A stretch of DNA of 64,000 nt from Phaeobacter sp. A36a-5a (GCF_037911135.1 NZ_JBBLYU010000001.1:992001-1056000), one strand, 5' to 3'. Shown: positions 54,255-64,000, counted from the stretch's first letter. The notes: generated by a model not told the origin, from the letters alone. Program-made: numbers and translations.

Positions 54255-55016
54255 ATGACAATGAGAATCGCCTTTCTGGCCAGCCGGGCTCCGGTGGCGC
54301 AGTCAGCTCAAGCCGAGATGGTCGCACGCTACGGAAACGTGCCCAAGGAAGAGGCGGATGTGATCGTTGCGCTTGGCGGCGATGGCTTCATGCTCGACAC
54401 GCTGCACGACACGATTGATCTGTCGGCGCCGGTCTATGGCATGAACCGAGGTACTATCGGCTTTTTGATGAATGAATATGGCGTCGTTGACCTGATCGCG
54501 CGGCTGATGGCAGCCGAGGAAGAGATTATTAACCCGCTGTCCATGGTCGCACTGGATGCAGAAGGGCAGACGCATCGGGCTCTGGCTATCAATGAGGTTT
54601 CATTGCTGCGGGCCGGTCCGCAGGCAGCCAAGCTGAAGATCTCTGTTGATGATCGTCAGCGTATGGCGGAACTGGTCTGTGACGGGGCGCTTGTATCAAC
54701 GCCAGCGGGGTCGACGGCCTATAATTATTCGGCGCATGGTCCCATTTTGCCCATCGGTTCGGATGTGCTGGCATTGACCGCAATCGCCGCCTTTCGTCCG
54801 CGCCGCTGGCGCGGTGCCTTGCTGCCCAGCAATGCAACAGTGCGGTTTGATGTGCTGGAACCTGAGAAACGGCCCGTGATTGCGGCCGCGGATTCCGTTT
54901 CTTTTGCCAATGTTGTTCAGGTTGAGATCGCAACCCAGACCAGGATCCGCCACAAGATCCTGTTCGACCCCGGCCATGGGCTGGAGGAACGGTTGATTTC
55001 GGAGCAATTCACCTAA
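54255..55016 (+). CDS. nadK: NAD kinase
   Basis: A 253-residue NAD+ kinase making NADP+. The GGDG signature is in VIVALGGDGFMLDTLH, and the later NEYGVVDLI and CDGALVSTPAGSTAYNYSAH blocks are the substrate-binding parts. ATG 54255 (Met-Thr-Met-Arg) is preceded by GGAAAC at good spacing; ATG 54261 is possible. Confidence 0.95.
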   Translation: MTMRIAFLASRAPVAQSAQAEMVARYGNVPKEEADVIVALGGDGFMLDTLHDTIDLSAPVYGMNRGTIGFLMNEYGVVDLIARLMAAEEEIINPLSMVALDAEGQTHRALAINEVSLLRAGPQAAKLKISVDDRQRMAELVCDGALVSTPAGSTAYNYSAHGPILPIGSDVLALTAIAAFRPRRWRGALLPSNATVRFDVLEPEKRPVIAAADSVSFANVVQVEIATQTRIRHKILFDPGHGLEERLISEQFT

Positions 55017-55444
55017 GGTAGATGGCCATTGCCCGGGGTGGATCACGTGTTTGTGATCGCAAGGATCGCGTTTTTGTGCGATAGTCGAACTCTAGACAAG
55101 GCCGATGCCAGCGGTGACAGCCAAAGGGCATAGCGCTCTCAAGAAGAGAGGCGCAGGATCTACCGGGATGGCCATCGGCCCCTATATTTTAAGCAGCTAA
55201 GATTTTGCTTCAGCCGGACTGTGCGGGTATTGATCCGTACGCGTTTGGATCCGCGAAGGCGGGAAACGCCGGGGCGATGGTCCCGCAACCTTCGTGTGAT
55301 GTTTGTGAACGAGTATCCGGTGGTATCGGAAAATCCGGGGGTCGGTGTGAGCCGAGTCCCGGGTTTCCTTATCCGCGAGCGTGTTGGTTTCCCGCGGTTC
55401 TTTTCGCGCACCCATAGTATGTATCCGACCATCTGCCAGCCGGG
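55017..55444. other. Intergenic region after nadK
   Basis: About 430 bases without a supported gene. GATCAC at 55041-55046 pairs with GTGATC at 55053-55058, and a T-rich run follows at 55071-55076, a possible nadK terminator. Short open frames on both strands look accidental. Confidence 0.45.
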
Positions 55445-56872
55445 TTAGAGCTGCTCCCACAGTCTATCACACATGCGCCCGATCCGATCCTCAATGGCGA
55501 TACAGGCGTCCACTGCCATGTCCTCGCGCCAGCGCGATGCTGCGATCTGCACATTGATCGGCTGCGATCCTGAGGGCAATTTGGCAAGGCGGCTGGGAAC
55601 CGAGGCCGCAGGCAGGCCGAGGAAGTTCATCGCATAGGAATAGACAGCACAGCCCAGCACCTCATGCACGCCTGCCGCCCCTTCGGTGTCGCGGTCGGGT
55701 TTGAAAAATGGCTGCGGCAGGAACGGGGTCAATACCAATGGGTAGCGCTGCATGAAGAGCGACCAGTCACGCGCGTATTGCGTGCGTTTGGCCATCATCT
55801 GCAGCAGCTCGACGCCGGCAAAGGGCGGGAATTCCTCAAAATAGACTGCAAAGATATCCCGCACCGTTTGCGACCCGGCTGCGTCAACATCGTCTTTCAT
55901 CAGGGCATAGACCTCGCCCATCAACGCGCGGTACCCTGTGCGCCCGGCATCGAAGACATCGGGGAGCAGGGTTTCCTCGACGATATAGCCTGCATCCAGC
56001 AGGGCCGCGCGCGCGTCATCCAAGGCGGCCTCCACCTGCGGGTGGAGTTCGTAGCCGTAGGTCTCCTTGGAAAAGGCGACGCGGATTGGGCCTTCGGTGG
56101 CCTGACCGTGCCAGGGCATCGGCACGTGGAAGGGATCGCGAGGATCGGGCGCAATAAGGCTGGGCATCGACAGATGCAGATCCCGTGCCGTGCGGGTGAT
56201 CAGCCCCTGTACGGACATATTCTGCGCCAGTATTCCACGCTCTGCGCTTTGGCTGGGGTTCCAGGCAGGCACGCGGCCAAGGCCGGGTTTGACGGTTACC
56301 GCGCCATTGGCAGCGGCGGGAAAACGTAAAGAGCCGCCGATGTCATTGCCATGGGCCAGCGCGCCGATCCCGGCCATCACCGCCGCACCGGCCCCGCCGG
56401 AGGAGCCGCCAGGCGAGATATGGCACCCCCAGGGATTGTGCGTGCGCCCAAAGAGCGGGTTGTCAGTGTCGGCGCGAAAGGAGAACTCAGGCGTGTTGGT
56501 GCGACCAATCACGACGGCCCCTGCATCCTGGAGGTTCTTCACCACCGGCGCATCATCCGGCGCGATCAGGTCCTTCAGCGCGGTCACACCGTTGGAGGTG
56601 GCGTGGCCCTTCTGATCGACGTTGATCTTGATGGTGACTGGCACACCGTGCAGCGGACCGGGCGTGGCACCCGCATCGCGCGCCTTGTCTAGCGCTCTGG
56701 CCCGCTCCAAGGCGTCACTGCCCAGATCCTCGACAACGGCATTCAGATCGGGATTGACCGCTGCCATGCGGTTGATGGAGGCGGCAACGGCGGCTTCGGC
56801 GGTCAGATCTCCCGCTCGGGTGTGCTGTGCCAGTTCCGTTGCGCTCAGGCGCCAGATGTCGATGTGTGTCAT
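55445..56872 (-). CDS. Amidase (amidase signature family)
   Basis: A 475-residue amidase. The Ser-cisSer-Lys machinery is visible as Lys in GVPVTIKINVDQKG, then the signature segment SPGGSSGGAGAAVMAGIGAL. It starts MTHIDIWRLSATELAQHTRA at 56872, with GGAGG seven bases upstream; the frame continues to 56920 but without such a site. GatA is unlikely because the gat genes are not near. The substrate is unknown; many such enzymes act on small amides. Confidence 0.88.
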   Translation of the reverse strand: MTHIDIWRLSATELAQHTRAGDLTAEAAVAASINRMAAVNPDLNAVVEDLGSDALERARALDKARDAGATPGPLHGVPVTIKINVDQKGHATSNGVTALKDLIAPDDAPVVKNLQDAGAVVIGRTNTPEFSFRADTDNPLFGRTHNPWGCHISPGGSSGGAGAAVMAGIGALAHGNDIGGSLRFPAAANGAVTVKPGLGRVPAWNPSQSAERGILAQNMSVQGLITRTARDLHLSMPSLIAPDPRDPFHVPMPWHGQATEGPIRVAFSKETYGYELHPQVEAALDDARAALLDAGYIVEETLLPDVFDAGRTGYRALMGEVYALMKDDVDAAGSQTVRDIFAVYFEEFPPFAGVELLQMMAKRTQYARDWSLFMQRYPLVLTPFLPQPFFKPDRDTEGAAGVHEVLGCAVYSYAMNFLGLPAASVPSRLAKLPSGSQPINVQIAASRWREDMAVDACIAIEDRIGRMCDRLWEQL

Positions 56873-57000
56873 ATACATGCCTCCTTCCCGGCAGGGTAGG
56901 CGGGCACGACCGAGTTGCAAGGAAAACCGCGCGGCACATCATACAAAGACAGGCTCCGCCGGGTGGCGAAGCCTGCGTTTGTCAGAAGCCTGCGCGCGTC

Positions 57001-58890
57001 TTACTTCGCGTATCCGAGAGTTTGCAGCGCTGTGGTGATCTCGTCCAGAATGGCCGGGTCATCGATGGTCGCGGGCATCTTCCACGGCGTGCCGTCGGCG
57101 ATGTTCACCATCGTGCCGCGCAGGATCTTGCCGGAGCGGGTCTTGGGCAGGCGGTCCACGACGCAGGCCAGTTTGAACGCCGCCACCGGGCCGATCTTCT
57201 CGCGCACCAATTTCACCACCTGCGCGACTACCTCCTCATGGGGCGTGTTGCAGCCAGCATTGAGGCAGAGGAAACCCAATGGCATCTGCCCCTTGAGGCT
57301 GTCGGCGGCGCCAATTACCGCGCATTCAGCGACATCCGGGTGGCCTGCCAGCACTTCCTCCATGCCGCCGGTGGACAGGCGGTGGCCCGCCACGTTGATC
57401 ACGTCATCCGTGCGCGCCATGATGTAGAGGTAGCCGTCCTCGTCCTTCATGCCGGCATCGCCGGTCTCATAGTAGCCGGGAAAGGTGGTGAGGTAGCTTT
57501 TCTTGAAGCGGTCCTCAGCATTCCAGAGCGTCGGCAGCGTGCCCGGCGGCAGCGGCAGTTTCACCGCAATCGCGCCCAGCTCGCCCGGCGCCACCGGGTT
57601 GCCGCCTTCGTCCAGAATATCGACTTCATAGCCCGGCATAGGCACGGCGGGGGAGCCGAGCTTGACCGGCAGTTCCTCGATCCCCAGCGGGTTCGCGGCA
57701 ATCGACCAGCCGGTCTCTGTCTGCCACCAGTGGTCGATCACCGGCACCTTCAGCTGCTCCTGCGCCCAGGTGATGGTGTCGGGGTCCGCACGCTCGCCGG
57801 CCAGGTAGACCTGTTTGAGGCAGCCGAGGTCGTATTTCTTGACGTATTCGCCCTTCGGGTCCTCGCGTTTCACTGCCCTGAAAGCAGTCGGCGCGGTGAA
57901 GAAGCTCTTGACCTTATGCTCGGAAATCACCCGCCAGAAGGTGCCCGCATCGGGCGTGCCGACGGGTTTGCCCTCGAACACGATTGTGGTGTTGCCGTGA
58001 ATAAGCGGCCCGTAGCAGATATAGCTGTGGCCCACGACCCAGCCCACATCGGACGCAGCCCAGAACACGTCGCCGGGATCGACGTTGTAAATGTTCTTCA
58101 TGGTCCAGTTCAGCGCCACCAGCTGGCCTGCGGTGTGGCGGATCACCCCCTTGGGCTGGCCAGTGGTGCCGGAGGTATAAAGGATATAGGAAGGGTGGTT
58201 GCCCTCAACGGGCACACATTCGGCAGGTTCCACACCGTATTGGAAACCGTGCCAGTTCACGTCGCGGCCTTCGATCAGCTCGGCCACTTCCTGCTCGCGC
58301 TGGAAAATAACGCAGAAGTCGGGTTTGTGGGTGGCCAGGTCGATGGCGCCGTCCAGAAGTGGTTTGTAATGGACCGTCCGCCCCGGCTCCAACCCGCAGG
58401 AGGCGGCGATGATCGCCTTGGGCTTGGCATCATCGATCCGCACCGCCAGTTCGTTGGCGGCAAAGCCGCCGAACACCACCGAATGCACCGCGCCAATGCG
58501 GGCGCAGGCCAGCATCGCCTCCAGCGCCTCGGGGATCATCGGCATGTAGATGATGACGCGGTCGCCTTTCTCCACGCCCTTGGCCCGCAGCGCCCCAGCC
58601 AGGGTGGCGACACGGTTGCGCAGCTCAACATAGGAGATTTCGCGCTTCGTCTGGGTGATGGGGCTGTCGTAGATGATCGCCGTCTGCTCTCCCCGGCCTG
58701 CTTCGACATGACGGTCGACAGCGTTGTAGCAGGTGTTCACCTTTGCATCGGCAAACCATTCGTAGAGCCCATCGCCCTTGTCGGTCAGGGCCTTGCTCGG
58801 CGCGCGATCCCAGCTGATCGACGCTGCGGCTTCCATCCAGAATTGTTCCGGATTGGACCTCCAGCTCTCATAGACCTCTGAATACGACAT
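57001..58890 (-). CDS. prpE: Propionyl-CoA synthetase (PrpE-like)
   Basis: A 629-residue adenylate-forming acyl-CoA synthetase. The AMP-binding motif is ILYTSGTTGQPKGVIRHT, further motifs are YYETGDAGMKDEDGYLYIMA, and the catalytic Lys sits in PKTRSGKILRGTM. The start MSYSEVYESWRSNPEQFW with GGAGG upstream matches Roseobacter PrpE. Acetyl-CoA synthetase is the close alternative; the start and the WWQTETGW region favour propionate. Confidence 0.87.
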   Translation of the reverse strand: MSYSEVYESWRSNPEQFWMEAAASISWDRAPSKALTDKGDGLYEWFADAKVNTCYNAVDRHVEAGRGEQTAIIYDSPITQTKREISYVELRNRVATLAGALRAKGVEKGDRVIIYMPMIPEALEAMLACARIGAVHSVVFGGFAANELAVRIDDAKPKAIIAASCGLEPGRTVHYKPLLDGAIDLATHKPDFCVIFQREQEVAELIEGRDVNWHGFQYGVEPAECVPVEGNHPSYILYTSGTTGQPKGVIRHTAGQLVALNWTMKNIYNVDPGDVFWAASDVGWVVGHSYICYGPLIHGNTTIVFEGKPVGTPDAGTFWRVISEHKVKSFFTAPTAFRAVKREDPKGEYVKKYDLGCLKQVYLAGERADPDTITWAQEQLKVPVIDHWWQTETGWSIAANPLGIEELPVKLGSPAVPMPGYEVDILDEGGNPVAPGELGAIAVKLPLPPGTLPTLWNAEDRFKKSYLTTFPGYYETGDAGMKDEDGYLYIMARTDDVINVAGHRLSTGGMEEVLAGHPDVAECAVIGAADSLKGQMPLGFLCLNAGCNTPHEEVVAQVVKLVREKIGPVAAFKLACVVDRLPKTRSGKILRGTMVNIADGTPWKMPATIDDPAILDEITTALQTLGYAK

Positions 58891-59195
58891 GCGGTTCCTC
58901 CTCACTCATCCTTGGAGGTGAGTTAGGCGCATGGATCGCCACCGGGCAAGCGTGCTGGGCGACGTCGCGTCAGATTGGCGCAAGAAATTTGCATTTTTTG
59001 CCGGTGTGGCGTTGCAAAGTTTTGCAAACAGGGTGCGTTCGCGGAATTTACAGCAAGATGAAGCGCAGTTTGCAAAGTCTCTGCGCAAGCCTCAGAAGCC
59101 GGTCGTCTGAGGGAGGGTGGGGCAGGCACTCTGATTCGAGGCCACGTGCCTGCTCTGTTTGTGGCGCTGCGGGATCTGCGCCCCGCAGCCAGCCG
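58891..59195. other. Intergenic region between prpE and maeB
   Basis: About 305 bases containing the prpE promoter region and the maeB 3' flank. Open frames present are short and overlapping; I see no clear hairpin or RNA gene. Confidence 0.45.
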
Positions 59196-61484
59196 TCAGC
59201 TGTAGTGGGCGACGGGCGTTCCGGCGATTGCCGCCATGTTCAGCAGCCCGCGGGCGGTGATCGAGGGGGAGACGATATGCGCGCGATTGCCCATGCCCAT
59301 CAGGATCGGCCCGACCTCCAGCCCGCCGGCTCGCATCTTGAGGATGTTGCGCACACCGCTGGCGGCATCGGCATGGGCAAAGATCAGCACATTGGCCTCG
59401 CCCTCCAGTCGCGAATTCGGGAAGATCCGGCTCCGCAGCTCAGGATCCAGCGCGGTATCGATATTCATCTCGCCTTCGTAGATGAAATCGCGGGGCGTCC
59501 GGTCGAGGATGTCGATGGCCGCGCGCAGCCGTGCGCCGGAATCGCAGCTGGTATTGCCAAACTGCGATTGCGAACACAGGGCGATCTTTGGCTCCAGGCC
59601 AAAGCGGCGTACGTGGCGCGCGGCGCCCAGAACCGTTTGCGCAATCTGTTCCGGGGTTGGTTCGATCCGCACATGGGTATCACCGATGAACAGCGGCCCG
59701 TCCTCAAGGATCATCAGTGACAGCGCCCCATGGGGCTCATAGCTGCCACCGCCAAGCACCTGGTTCACGTAGTTCATATGCCAGCGATATTCGCCAAAGG
59801 TGCCGCAGATCATGCTGTCGGCCTCGCCCCGGTGGACCATGATTGCGCCGATGGCCGTGGTGTTGGTGCGCATGATCGCCTTGGCCAGATCCGGGGTCAC
59901 GCCTTCGCGCTGCATCACGCGGTGGTAGCTGGTCCAGTAGTCGTAGTAACGCGGATCGTTCTCCGGGTTCACGATCTGGACGTCGGTGCCGGGGCGGATG
60001 CGCAGGCCCAGCCGTTCACAGCGGGTTTCGATCACCTCGGGCCGACCGATCAGGATCGGCGTTTCGGTGGTCTCTTCAAGGATGCCCTGAGCCGTGCGCA
60101 ACACCCGCTCATCTTCGCCCTCGGTGAAAACGATGCGGCGCGATGCAGCCTTTGCCGCCTCAAAGACGGGTTTCATCAGCAGGGCGGATTTGAATACGGT
60201 CTGGTTCAATTTCGCGCGGTAGGCGACAAGATCATCAATCGGACGCTGGGCGACACCGCTGTCCATGGCGGCCTTGGCCACGGCGGAGGACACCACACCG
60301 ACCAGACGCGGGTCAAACGGCTTGGGGATGAGGTAGTCGGCGCCAAAGGTCAGCTGTTCGCCCTGATAGGCGGCTGCCGCCTCGGCCGAGGTGGTCATCC
60401 GGGCCATTTCGGCGATACCCTCGACACAGGCGATCTGCATGGCGTCGTTGATCTCTGTCGCGCCCACATCCAGCGCCCCACGGAAGATGAAGGGGAAGCA
60501 GAGGACGTTATTGACCTGATTGGGAAAGTCGCTGCGGCCGGTGGCGATGATGGCGTTGGGGGAGACGCTGCGCGCCACATCCGGCAGGATCTCGGGGTTG
60601 GGGTTGGCCAGGGCAAAAATGATCGGACGATCCGTCATCTTTGCCACCATCTCCGGTTTCAGCACATTCGGGCCGGACAGGCCGAGGAAGAGGTCCGCGC
60701 CCTCGATCACCTGATCCAGCGTGCGCAGGTCGGTTTTCTGTGCAAAGGCGGACTTATGCGGGTTCATATCCTCGGTGCGGCCTTCATAGACCAGCCCATG
60801 CAGGTCGCAGAGCCAGATATTCTCACGCTTCACGCCCAGTTTCACCAGCATGTTGAGGCAGGCAATCCCCGCCGCGCCACCACCGGTGGAGACAATCTTG
60901 ATGTCTTCGAATGTCTTACCCGCGACGTGCAGTGCGTTTTTGGCGGCTGCGCCCACGACGATTGCGGTGCCGTGCTGGTCATCGTGGAAGACCGGGATAT
61001 TCATCCGCTCGCGGCAGATCTTTTCAACGATAAAGCAGTCGGGGGCCTTGATATCCTCAAGATTGATCGCCCCAAAGGTCGGCTCCAGCGCGCAGACGAT
61101 ATCGGCCAACTTCTCCGGATCGCTTTCGTTTACTTCGATATCGAAACAGTCGATACTGGCGAATTTCTTGAACAGGACGGCCTTGCCTTCCATCACCGGT
61201 TTCGACGCCAGCGCGCCGATGTTTCCAAGGCCGAGGACCGCTGTGCCATTGGTCACAACCGCGACCAGATTGCCGCGCGACGTATATTTCGCCGCGTCCG
61301 CAGGATCGGATTTGATTTCGATGCAGGCCTCTGCCACGCCCGGCGAATAAGCCCGCGCCAGATCGCGGCCATTGGCCATCGGCTTGGTTGCGCGGATCTC
61401 CAGCTTACCGGGGTTGGGATAGGCGTGATAGTGCAGCGCGGCATCGCGCAGGGTTTGGGTGTCGGACTTTGGATTTTTGGTCAT
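59196..61484 (-). CDS. maeB: NADP-dependent malic enzyme with phosphotransacetylase-like domain
   Basis: A 762-residue fusion protein that decarboxylates malate to pyruvate. The N-terminal malic enzyme part shows ATKPMANGRDLARAYSPGVA, the VFHDDQHGTAIVVGAAAKNA block and the FALANPNPEI segment. From about residue 430 a phosphate acetyltransferase-like domain follows (RRIVFTEGEDERVLRTAQG), as in the MaeB class; it is usually regulatory, not catalytic. It starts MTKNPKSDTQTLRDAALHYH. Confidence 0.94.
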   Translation of the reverse strand: MTKNPKSDTQTLRDAALHYHAYPNPGKLEIRATKPMANGRDLARAYSPGVAEACIEIKSDPADAAKYTSRGNLVAVVTNGTAVLGLGNIGALASKPVMEGKAVLFKKFASIDCFDIEVNESDPEKLADIVCALEPTFGAINLEDIKAPDCFIVEKICRERMNIPVFHDDQHGTAIVVGAAAKNALHVAGKTFEDIKIVSTGGGAAGIACLNMLVKLGVKRENIWLCDLHGLVYEGRTEDMNPHKSAFAQKTDLRTLDQVIEGADLFLGLSGPNVLKPEMVAKMTDRPIIFALANPNPEILPDVARSVSPNAIIATGRSDFPNQVNNVLCFPFIFRGALDVGATEINDAMQIACVEGIAEMARMTTSAEAAAAYQGEQLTFGADYLIPKPFDPRLVGVVSSAVAKAAMDSGVAQRPIDDLVAYRAKLNQTVFKSALLMKPVFEAAKAASRRIVFTEGEDERVLRTAQGILEETTETPILIGRPEVIETRCERLGLRIRPGTDVQIVNPENDPRYYDYWTSYHRVMQREGVTPDLAKAIMRTNTTAIGAIMVHRGEADSMICGTFGEYRWHMNYVNQVLGGGSYEPHGALSLMILEDGPLFIGDTHVRIEPTPEQIAQTVLGAARHVRRFGLEPKIALCSQSQFGNTSCDSGARLRAAIDILDRTPRDFIYEGEMNIDTALDPELRSRIFPNSRLEGEANVLIFAHADAASGVRNILKMRAGGLEVGPILMGMGNRAHIVSPSITARGLLNMAAIAGTPVAHYS

Positions 61485-61636
61485 CAGGCGCTCCAGAGAC
61501 TATAGTTTAGCATTAAACGACTTTTGACGTCAGGGAAACAGACTATTCTCGTTGGGTGTTTGGGGGCTTTCGCAAGAGCTTGCGCCCGAGCGCGCTTGGT
61601 CTCACTGTGTGGCAAAAGACCAAAAGGGAGCGAAGA

Positions 61637-62734
61637 ATGGCGGATACGATTGCGGAGCTGCGGCTGCCGACGCAGGAGCTTCGGGACGACATCCCGTTTT
61701 ACACCAAAACCCTCGGGATGAAGCTGGACTCGATCTATCCGGCAGATGATCCGGCTATCGGGGTGTTTTCGGGCCATGGACTGCGGCTGCGGATCGAGCG
61801 CGGCGCCGCTGAAGCACCCGGCACCATTCGCATCCTGACTGATGATCCCGATGGGTTTGCCGGTGGTGCCCGCAGGCTGACCGCTCCCAATGGCACCCAG
61901 ATTGAGATTGAAGAGCGCAACCCACCACTGGTGATGCCCGAAACAGTGCATAGTTTTGTGGTTCGGCGGCTGAAGGATCAGGCGCCCTGGATCATCGGCC
62001 GCGCAGGCATGCACTACCGCGACCTGGTGCCGGACCGGCTGGGCGGCTCGATCATCGCCAGCCACATCCGCATTCCCGACGGCGGCCCGGTGCCGGATAT
62101 GGTGCATTTCCACAAGGTGGGCTTTCAGCTGATCTTCTGTATCCACGGCTGGGTTGATGTCGTCTATGAGGATCAGGGAGACAAGATGCGGCTGACCGCC
62201 GGTGATTGCTTCATCCAGCCGCCGGAGATCCGCCACCGGGTGCTGGAGGCCAGCGACAATGTGCAGGTGATCGAGATCGGCGTCCCGGCCGAGCATGTGA
62301 CCGAGATCGACCACGAGATGACCTTGCCGACGCCGCACTACCGCCCCGAACGGGAATGGCAGGGCCAGCGGTTTGTTTACAACAAGGCAGAAGGCGCCGA
62401 ATGGATGCCGTTCCGCCTGCCGGGCTACATCTGCCGCGACACGACGATTGCCGAGAATACCAAGGGCGTCGCAGGCGTACAGGTGGTGCGCCGCGGAGAA
62501 GGCGCGCCGCAGTGGGCCGCGCATGACACCGATATCCATTTCACATTTGTCATGAACGGCACAGTCACGCTGGAGGGCGAGGGCCGCGAGCCTTATCAAT
62601 TGGAACAGGGCGATGCCTTCGTCATTCCGCCGGGGATGAAAACCCGCCTCAGCGCGCCGTCGGATGATGTGGAACTGCTGGAGGTGACGCTTCCGGGTGT
62701 GTTCAACACCAGCTTGGCAGAGCCAACGGTCTGA
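61637..62734 (+). CDS. VOC-like/double-cupin protein
   Basis: A 365-residue protein with an unusual layout. The first about 110 residues read like a glyoxalase/VOC half-domain (LRDDIPFYTKTLGMKLDSIY, FSGHGLRLRIERGA). Two cupin domains follow. Cupin 1 has HFHKVGFQLIFC, then GDCFIQPPEIRHRVLE, with most metal ligands. Cupin 2 (HDTDIHFTFVMNGTVTLEGE, LEQGDAFVIPP) has lost some. GGGAG sits seven bases before ATG 61637. The longer frame to 61556 lacks support. The function is unknown; it may be a sugar- or amino-acid-derived metabolite enzyme. Confidence 0.78.
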   Translation: MADTIAELRLPTQELRDDIPFYTKTLGMKLDSIYPADDPAIGVFSGHGLRLRIERGAAEAPGTIRILTDDPDGFAGGARRLTAPNGTQIEIEERNPPLVMPETVHSFVVRRLKDQAPWIIGRAGMHYRDLVPDRLGGSIIASHIRIPDGGPVPDMVHFHKVGFQLIFCIHGWVDVVYEDQGDKMRLTAGDCFIQPPEIRHRVLEASDNVQVIEIGVPAEHVTEIDHEMTLPTPHYRPEREWQGQRFVYNKAEGAEWMPFRLPGYICRDTTIAENTKGVAGVQVVRRGEGAPQWAAHDTDIHFTFVMNGTVTLEGEGREPYQLEQGDAFVIPPGMKTRLSAPSDDVELLEVTLPGVFNTSLAEPTV

Positions 62735-62888
62735 CCGCAGATCCTGGGTGGATCATCAGGCAATAGCGGTATTGGCCGGAGGATGTGATATTGTGGTTCA
62801 GCTTGGTCGAGGGGGCTTTCGCTCCTTCGGCAAATTCAGCTATCGTCTCAAATTCTGACCAGTTGATCAAAAAAATCAGGGAATCGCC

Positions 62889-63281
62889 ATGAGCCTCAAA
62901 GATGCTGCCACCGCCGTTCGTGAAAACGCACACGCGCCTTATTCCAACTTCAAGGTCGGTGCGGCGATCCGGGCAGCATCCGGTACGGTCTATGTTGGCT
63001 GCAATGTGGAAAACGTTGCCTACCCAGAAGGCACCTGCGCAGAGGCCGGTGCCATCGCCGCAATGGTTGCCGCAGGCGAGACGAAGCTTGAGGCGGCATA
63101 TGTGATTGCCGATTGCCCGGCGCCAATCCCGCCCTGCGGCGGCTGCCGTCAGAAGCTGGCGGAGTTTGGCGCGCCCGAGGTCAAGGTGACACTTGCCACC
63201 ACAGATGGGCTGGAGCGCGAAACCACGATTGGCGATCTGCTGCCCGGCGCCTTTGGCGCGGACCATATGGAACGGAGCTGA
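62889..63281 (+). CDS. cdd: Cytidine deaminase
   Basis: A 130-residue T-form cytidine deaminase. The zinc ligands and catalytic Glu are in the segment GTCAEAGAIAAM (Cys and Glu) and the PCGGCRQKLAEFG segment (two Cys). It starts MSLKDAATAVRENAHAPYSN. Only three bases separate it from deoA; the two genes form a nucleoside salvage operon. Confidence 0.94.
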   Translation: MSLKDAATAVRENAHAPYSNFKVGAAIRAASGTVYVGCNVENVAYPEGTCAEAGAIAAMVAAGETKLEAAYVIADCPAPIPPCGGCRQKLAEFGAPEVKVTLATTDGLERETTIGDLLPGAFGADHMERS

Positions 63282-63284
63282 GCC

Positions 63285-64000
63285 ATGGACGCACGCGCGA
63301 TCATCGCCAGCCTGCGCCGGGGAGAGACACCCGGCGATGAAGACCTGCGCTGGTTTGCCGAAGGATTGGCCAATGGGGCCGTCTCGGATGCGCAGGCGGG
63401 TGCGTTTGCCATGGCGGTTTGTCTGCAGGGGCTTGGCGTCGATGCGCGGCGGGCCTTGACGCTGGCAATGCGTGATAGCGGTGACGTGCTGCGCTGGGAT
63501 CTGGATGGGCCGGTGCTGGACAAACACTCTACCGGTGGGGTCGGCGATTGCGTGTCGCTGCTGCTGGCACCCGCGCTGGCGGAATGCGGTGCCTATGTGC
63601 CGATGATCTCCGGTCGGGGTCTGGGCCATACCGGCGGGACGCTCGACAAGATGGAAGCCATTCAGGGCGTCAGCACCCAAGTGTCCGAACAGGGGCTGCG
63701 CAGCATGATGCAAAGCGTAGGCTGCGCCATCGTCGGGGCGACCGCAGAGATCGCCCCGGCGGACAAGCGGCTATATGCGATCCGTGATGTCACCGCCACG
63801 GTGGATAGTCTGGACCTGATCACCGCCTCGATCCTGTCAAAGAAACTGGCGGCCAGCACCGATGCGCTGGTTCTGGATGTGAAAATCGGCTCCGGTGCCT
63901 TCATGAAAACGCTGGAGGAGGCCGAGGCGCTGGCCCGCAGTCTCACTGAGACGGCGAATGCGGCCGGTTGCAGGACCTCGGCGCTGATCACTGATATGAA
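63285..64000 (+). CDS. deoA: Thymidine phosphorylase (3' end outside window)
   Basis: Starts [20 protein letters not shown] with GGAGC in front and runs off the window after about 238 codons. The phosphate-binding [19 protein letters not shown] and the following [20 protein letters not shown] segment are diagnostic of DeoA. It splits thymidine to thymine and deoxyribose-1-phosphate. Confidence 0.95.
   Translation, partial: MDARAIIASLRRGETPGDEDLRWFAEGLANGAVSDAQAGAFAMAVCLQGLGVDARRALTLAMRDSGDVLRWDLDGPVLDKHSTGGVGDCVSLLLAPALAECGAYVPMISGRGLGHTGGTLDKMEAIQGVSTQVSEQGLRSMMQSVGCAIVGATAEIAPADKRLYAIRDVTATVDSLDLITASILSKKLAASTDALVLDVKIGSGAFMKTLEEAEALARSLTETANAAGCRTSALITDM

Noticed and set aside
59730-61505. 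591-codon plus-strand open frame
   Set aside because: Antisense shadow of maeB with Gly/His-rich composition.
1-64000. CRISPR array or prophage
   Set aside because: I saw no regularly spaced repeats and no phage structural, lysis or replication genes on either strand.

Overview
The window looks like chromosome from a marine Rhodobacteraceae bacterium of the Roseobacter group, probably near Phaeobacter or Leisingera. This is inferred from gene content and protein character (long ValRS, PutA without a ribbon-helix-helix domain, Lrp-type PutR, PrpE, MaeB, large ABC/amine catabolism loci) and from a base composition near 60% GC. No rRNA genes are present; there is one tRNA gene, tRNA-Leu(UAA). 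The first gene (DegT-family aminotransferase) and the last (deoA) run off the window.

Layout. 1-9.5 kb, all on the minus strand: a DegT aminotransferase, then a gamma-glutamylation amine-catabolism cluster (FAD oxidoreductase, two glutamine-synthetase-like ligases and a class I glutamine amidotransferase between them), then a four-gene polar amino acid/amine ABC importer. One permease of this importer appears to start at an ATC codon. 9.7-11.8 kb: an overlapping trio of two TerB-like proteins and a PhnD-like protein without a signal peptide, then a DUF1330 protein. 12.1-15.3 kb: valS with an internal low-GC patch. 15.7-17.4 kb: a divergent Lrp regulator and ornithine/diaminopimelate-type decarboxylase. 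17.5-21 kb: a molybdenum hydroxylase large subunit overlapping a DUF2235 hydrolase.

21-33.7 kb is an accessory region. It holds a decayed IS91-type element, an alpha/beta hydrolase with a divergent membrane-anchored AraC regulator, a copper-handling cluster (small lipoprotein, TolC-type lipoprotein, multicopper oxidase, cupredoxin-CusF fusion, an ABC membrane domain without ATPase, cytochrome c) and a dead IS5-type element that abuts the truncated remains of a membrane protein gene.

33.7-44.7 kb returns to core genes: PaaI thioesterase, metF with divergent metR and a clear MetR box, suhB, a GFA protein, a rhomboid protease, putA with divergent putR, a TPR protein, tRNA-Leu and a glycosyltransferase. 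44.7-49.1 kb: a CHASE/PAS hybrid histidine kinase divergent from a soluble PAS chemoreceptor. 49.4-52.7 kb: small membrane proteins, an esterase, and a TetR-PspA-YiaAB membrane-stress-like unit with four copies of a TTGAACnnnGTTCAA palindrome. 52.8-64 kb: glyA, nadK, an amidase, prpE, maeB, a VOC-like/bicupin protein, and the cdd-deoA nucleoside salvage pair.

The strongest leads are the TetR/PspA/YiaAB unit, the ATC start, the TerB-TerB-PhnD trio, the copper cluster with its ATPase-less ABC subunit, and the compositional patch in valS. All functional calls rest on motif recognition by eye; no database search was run.
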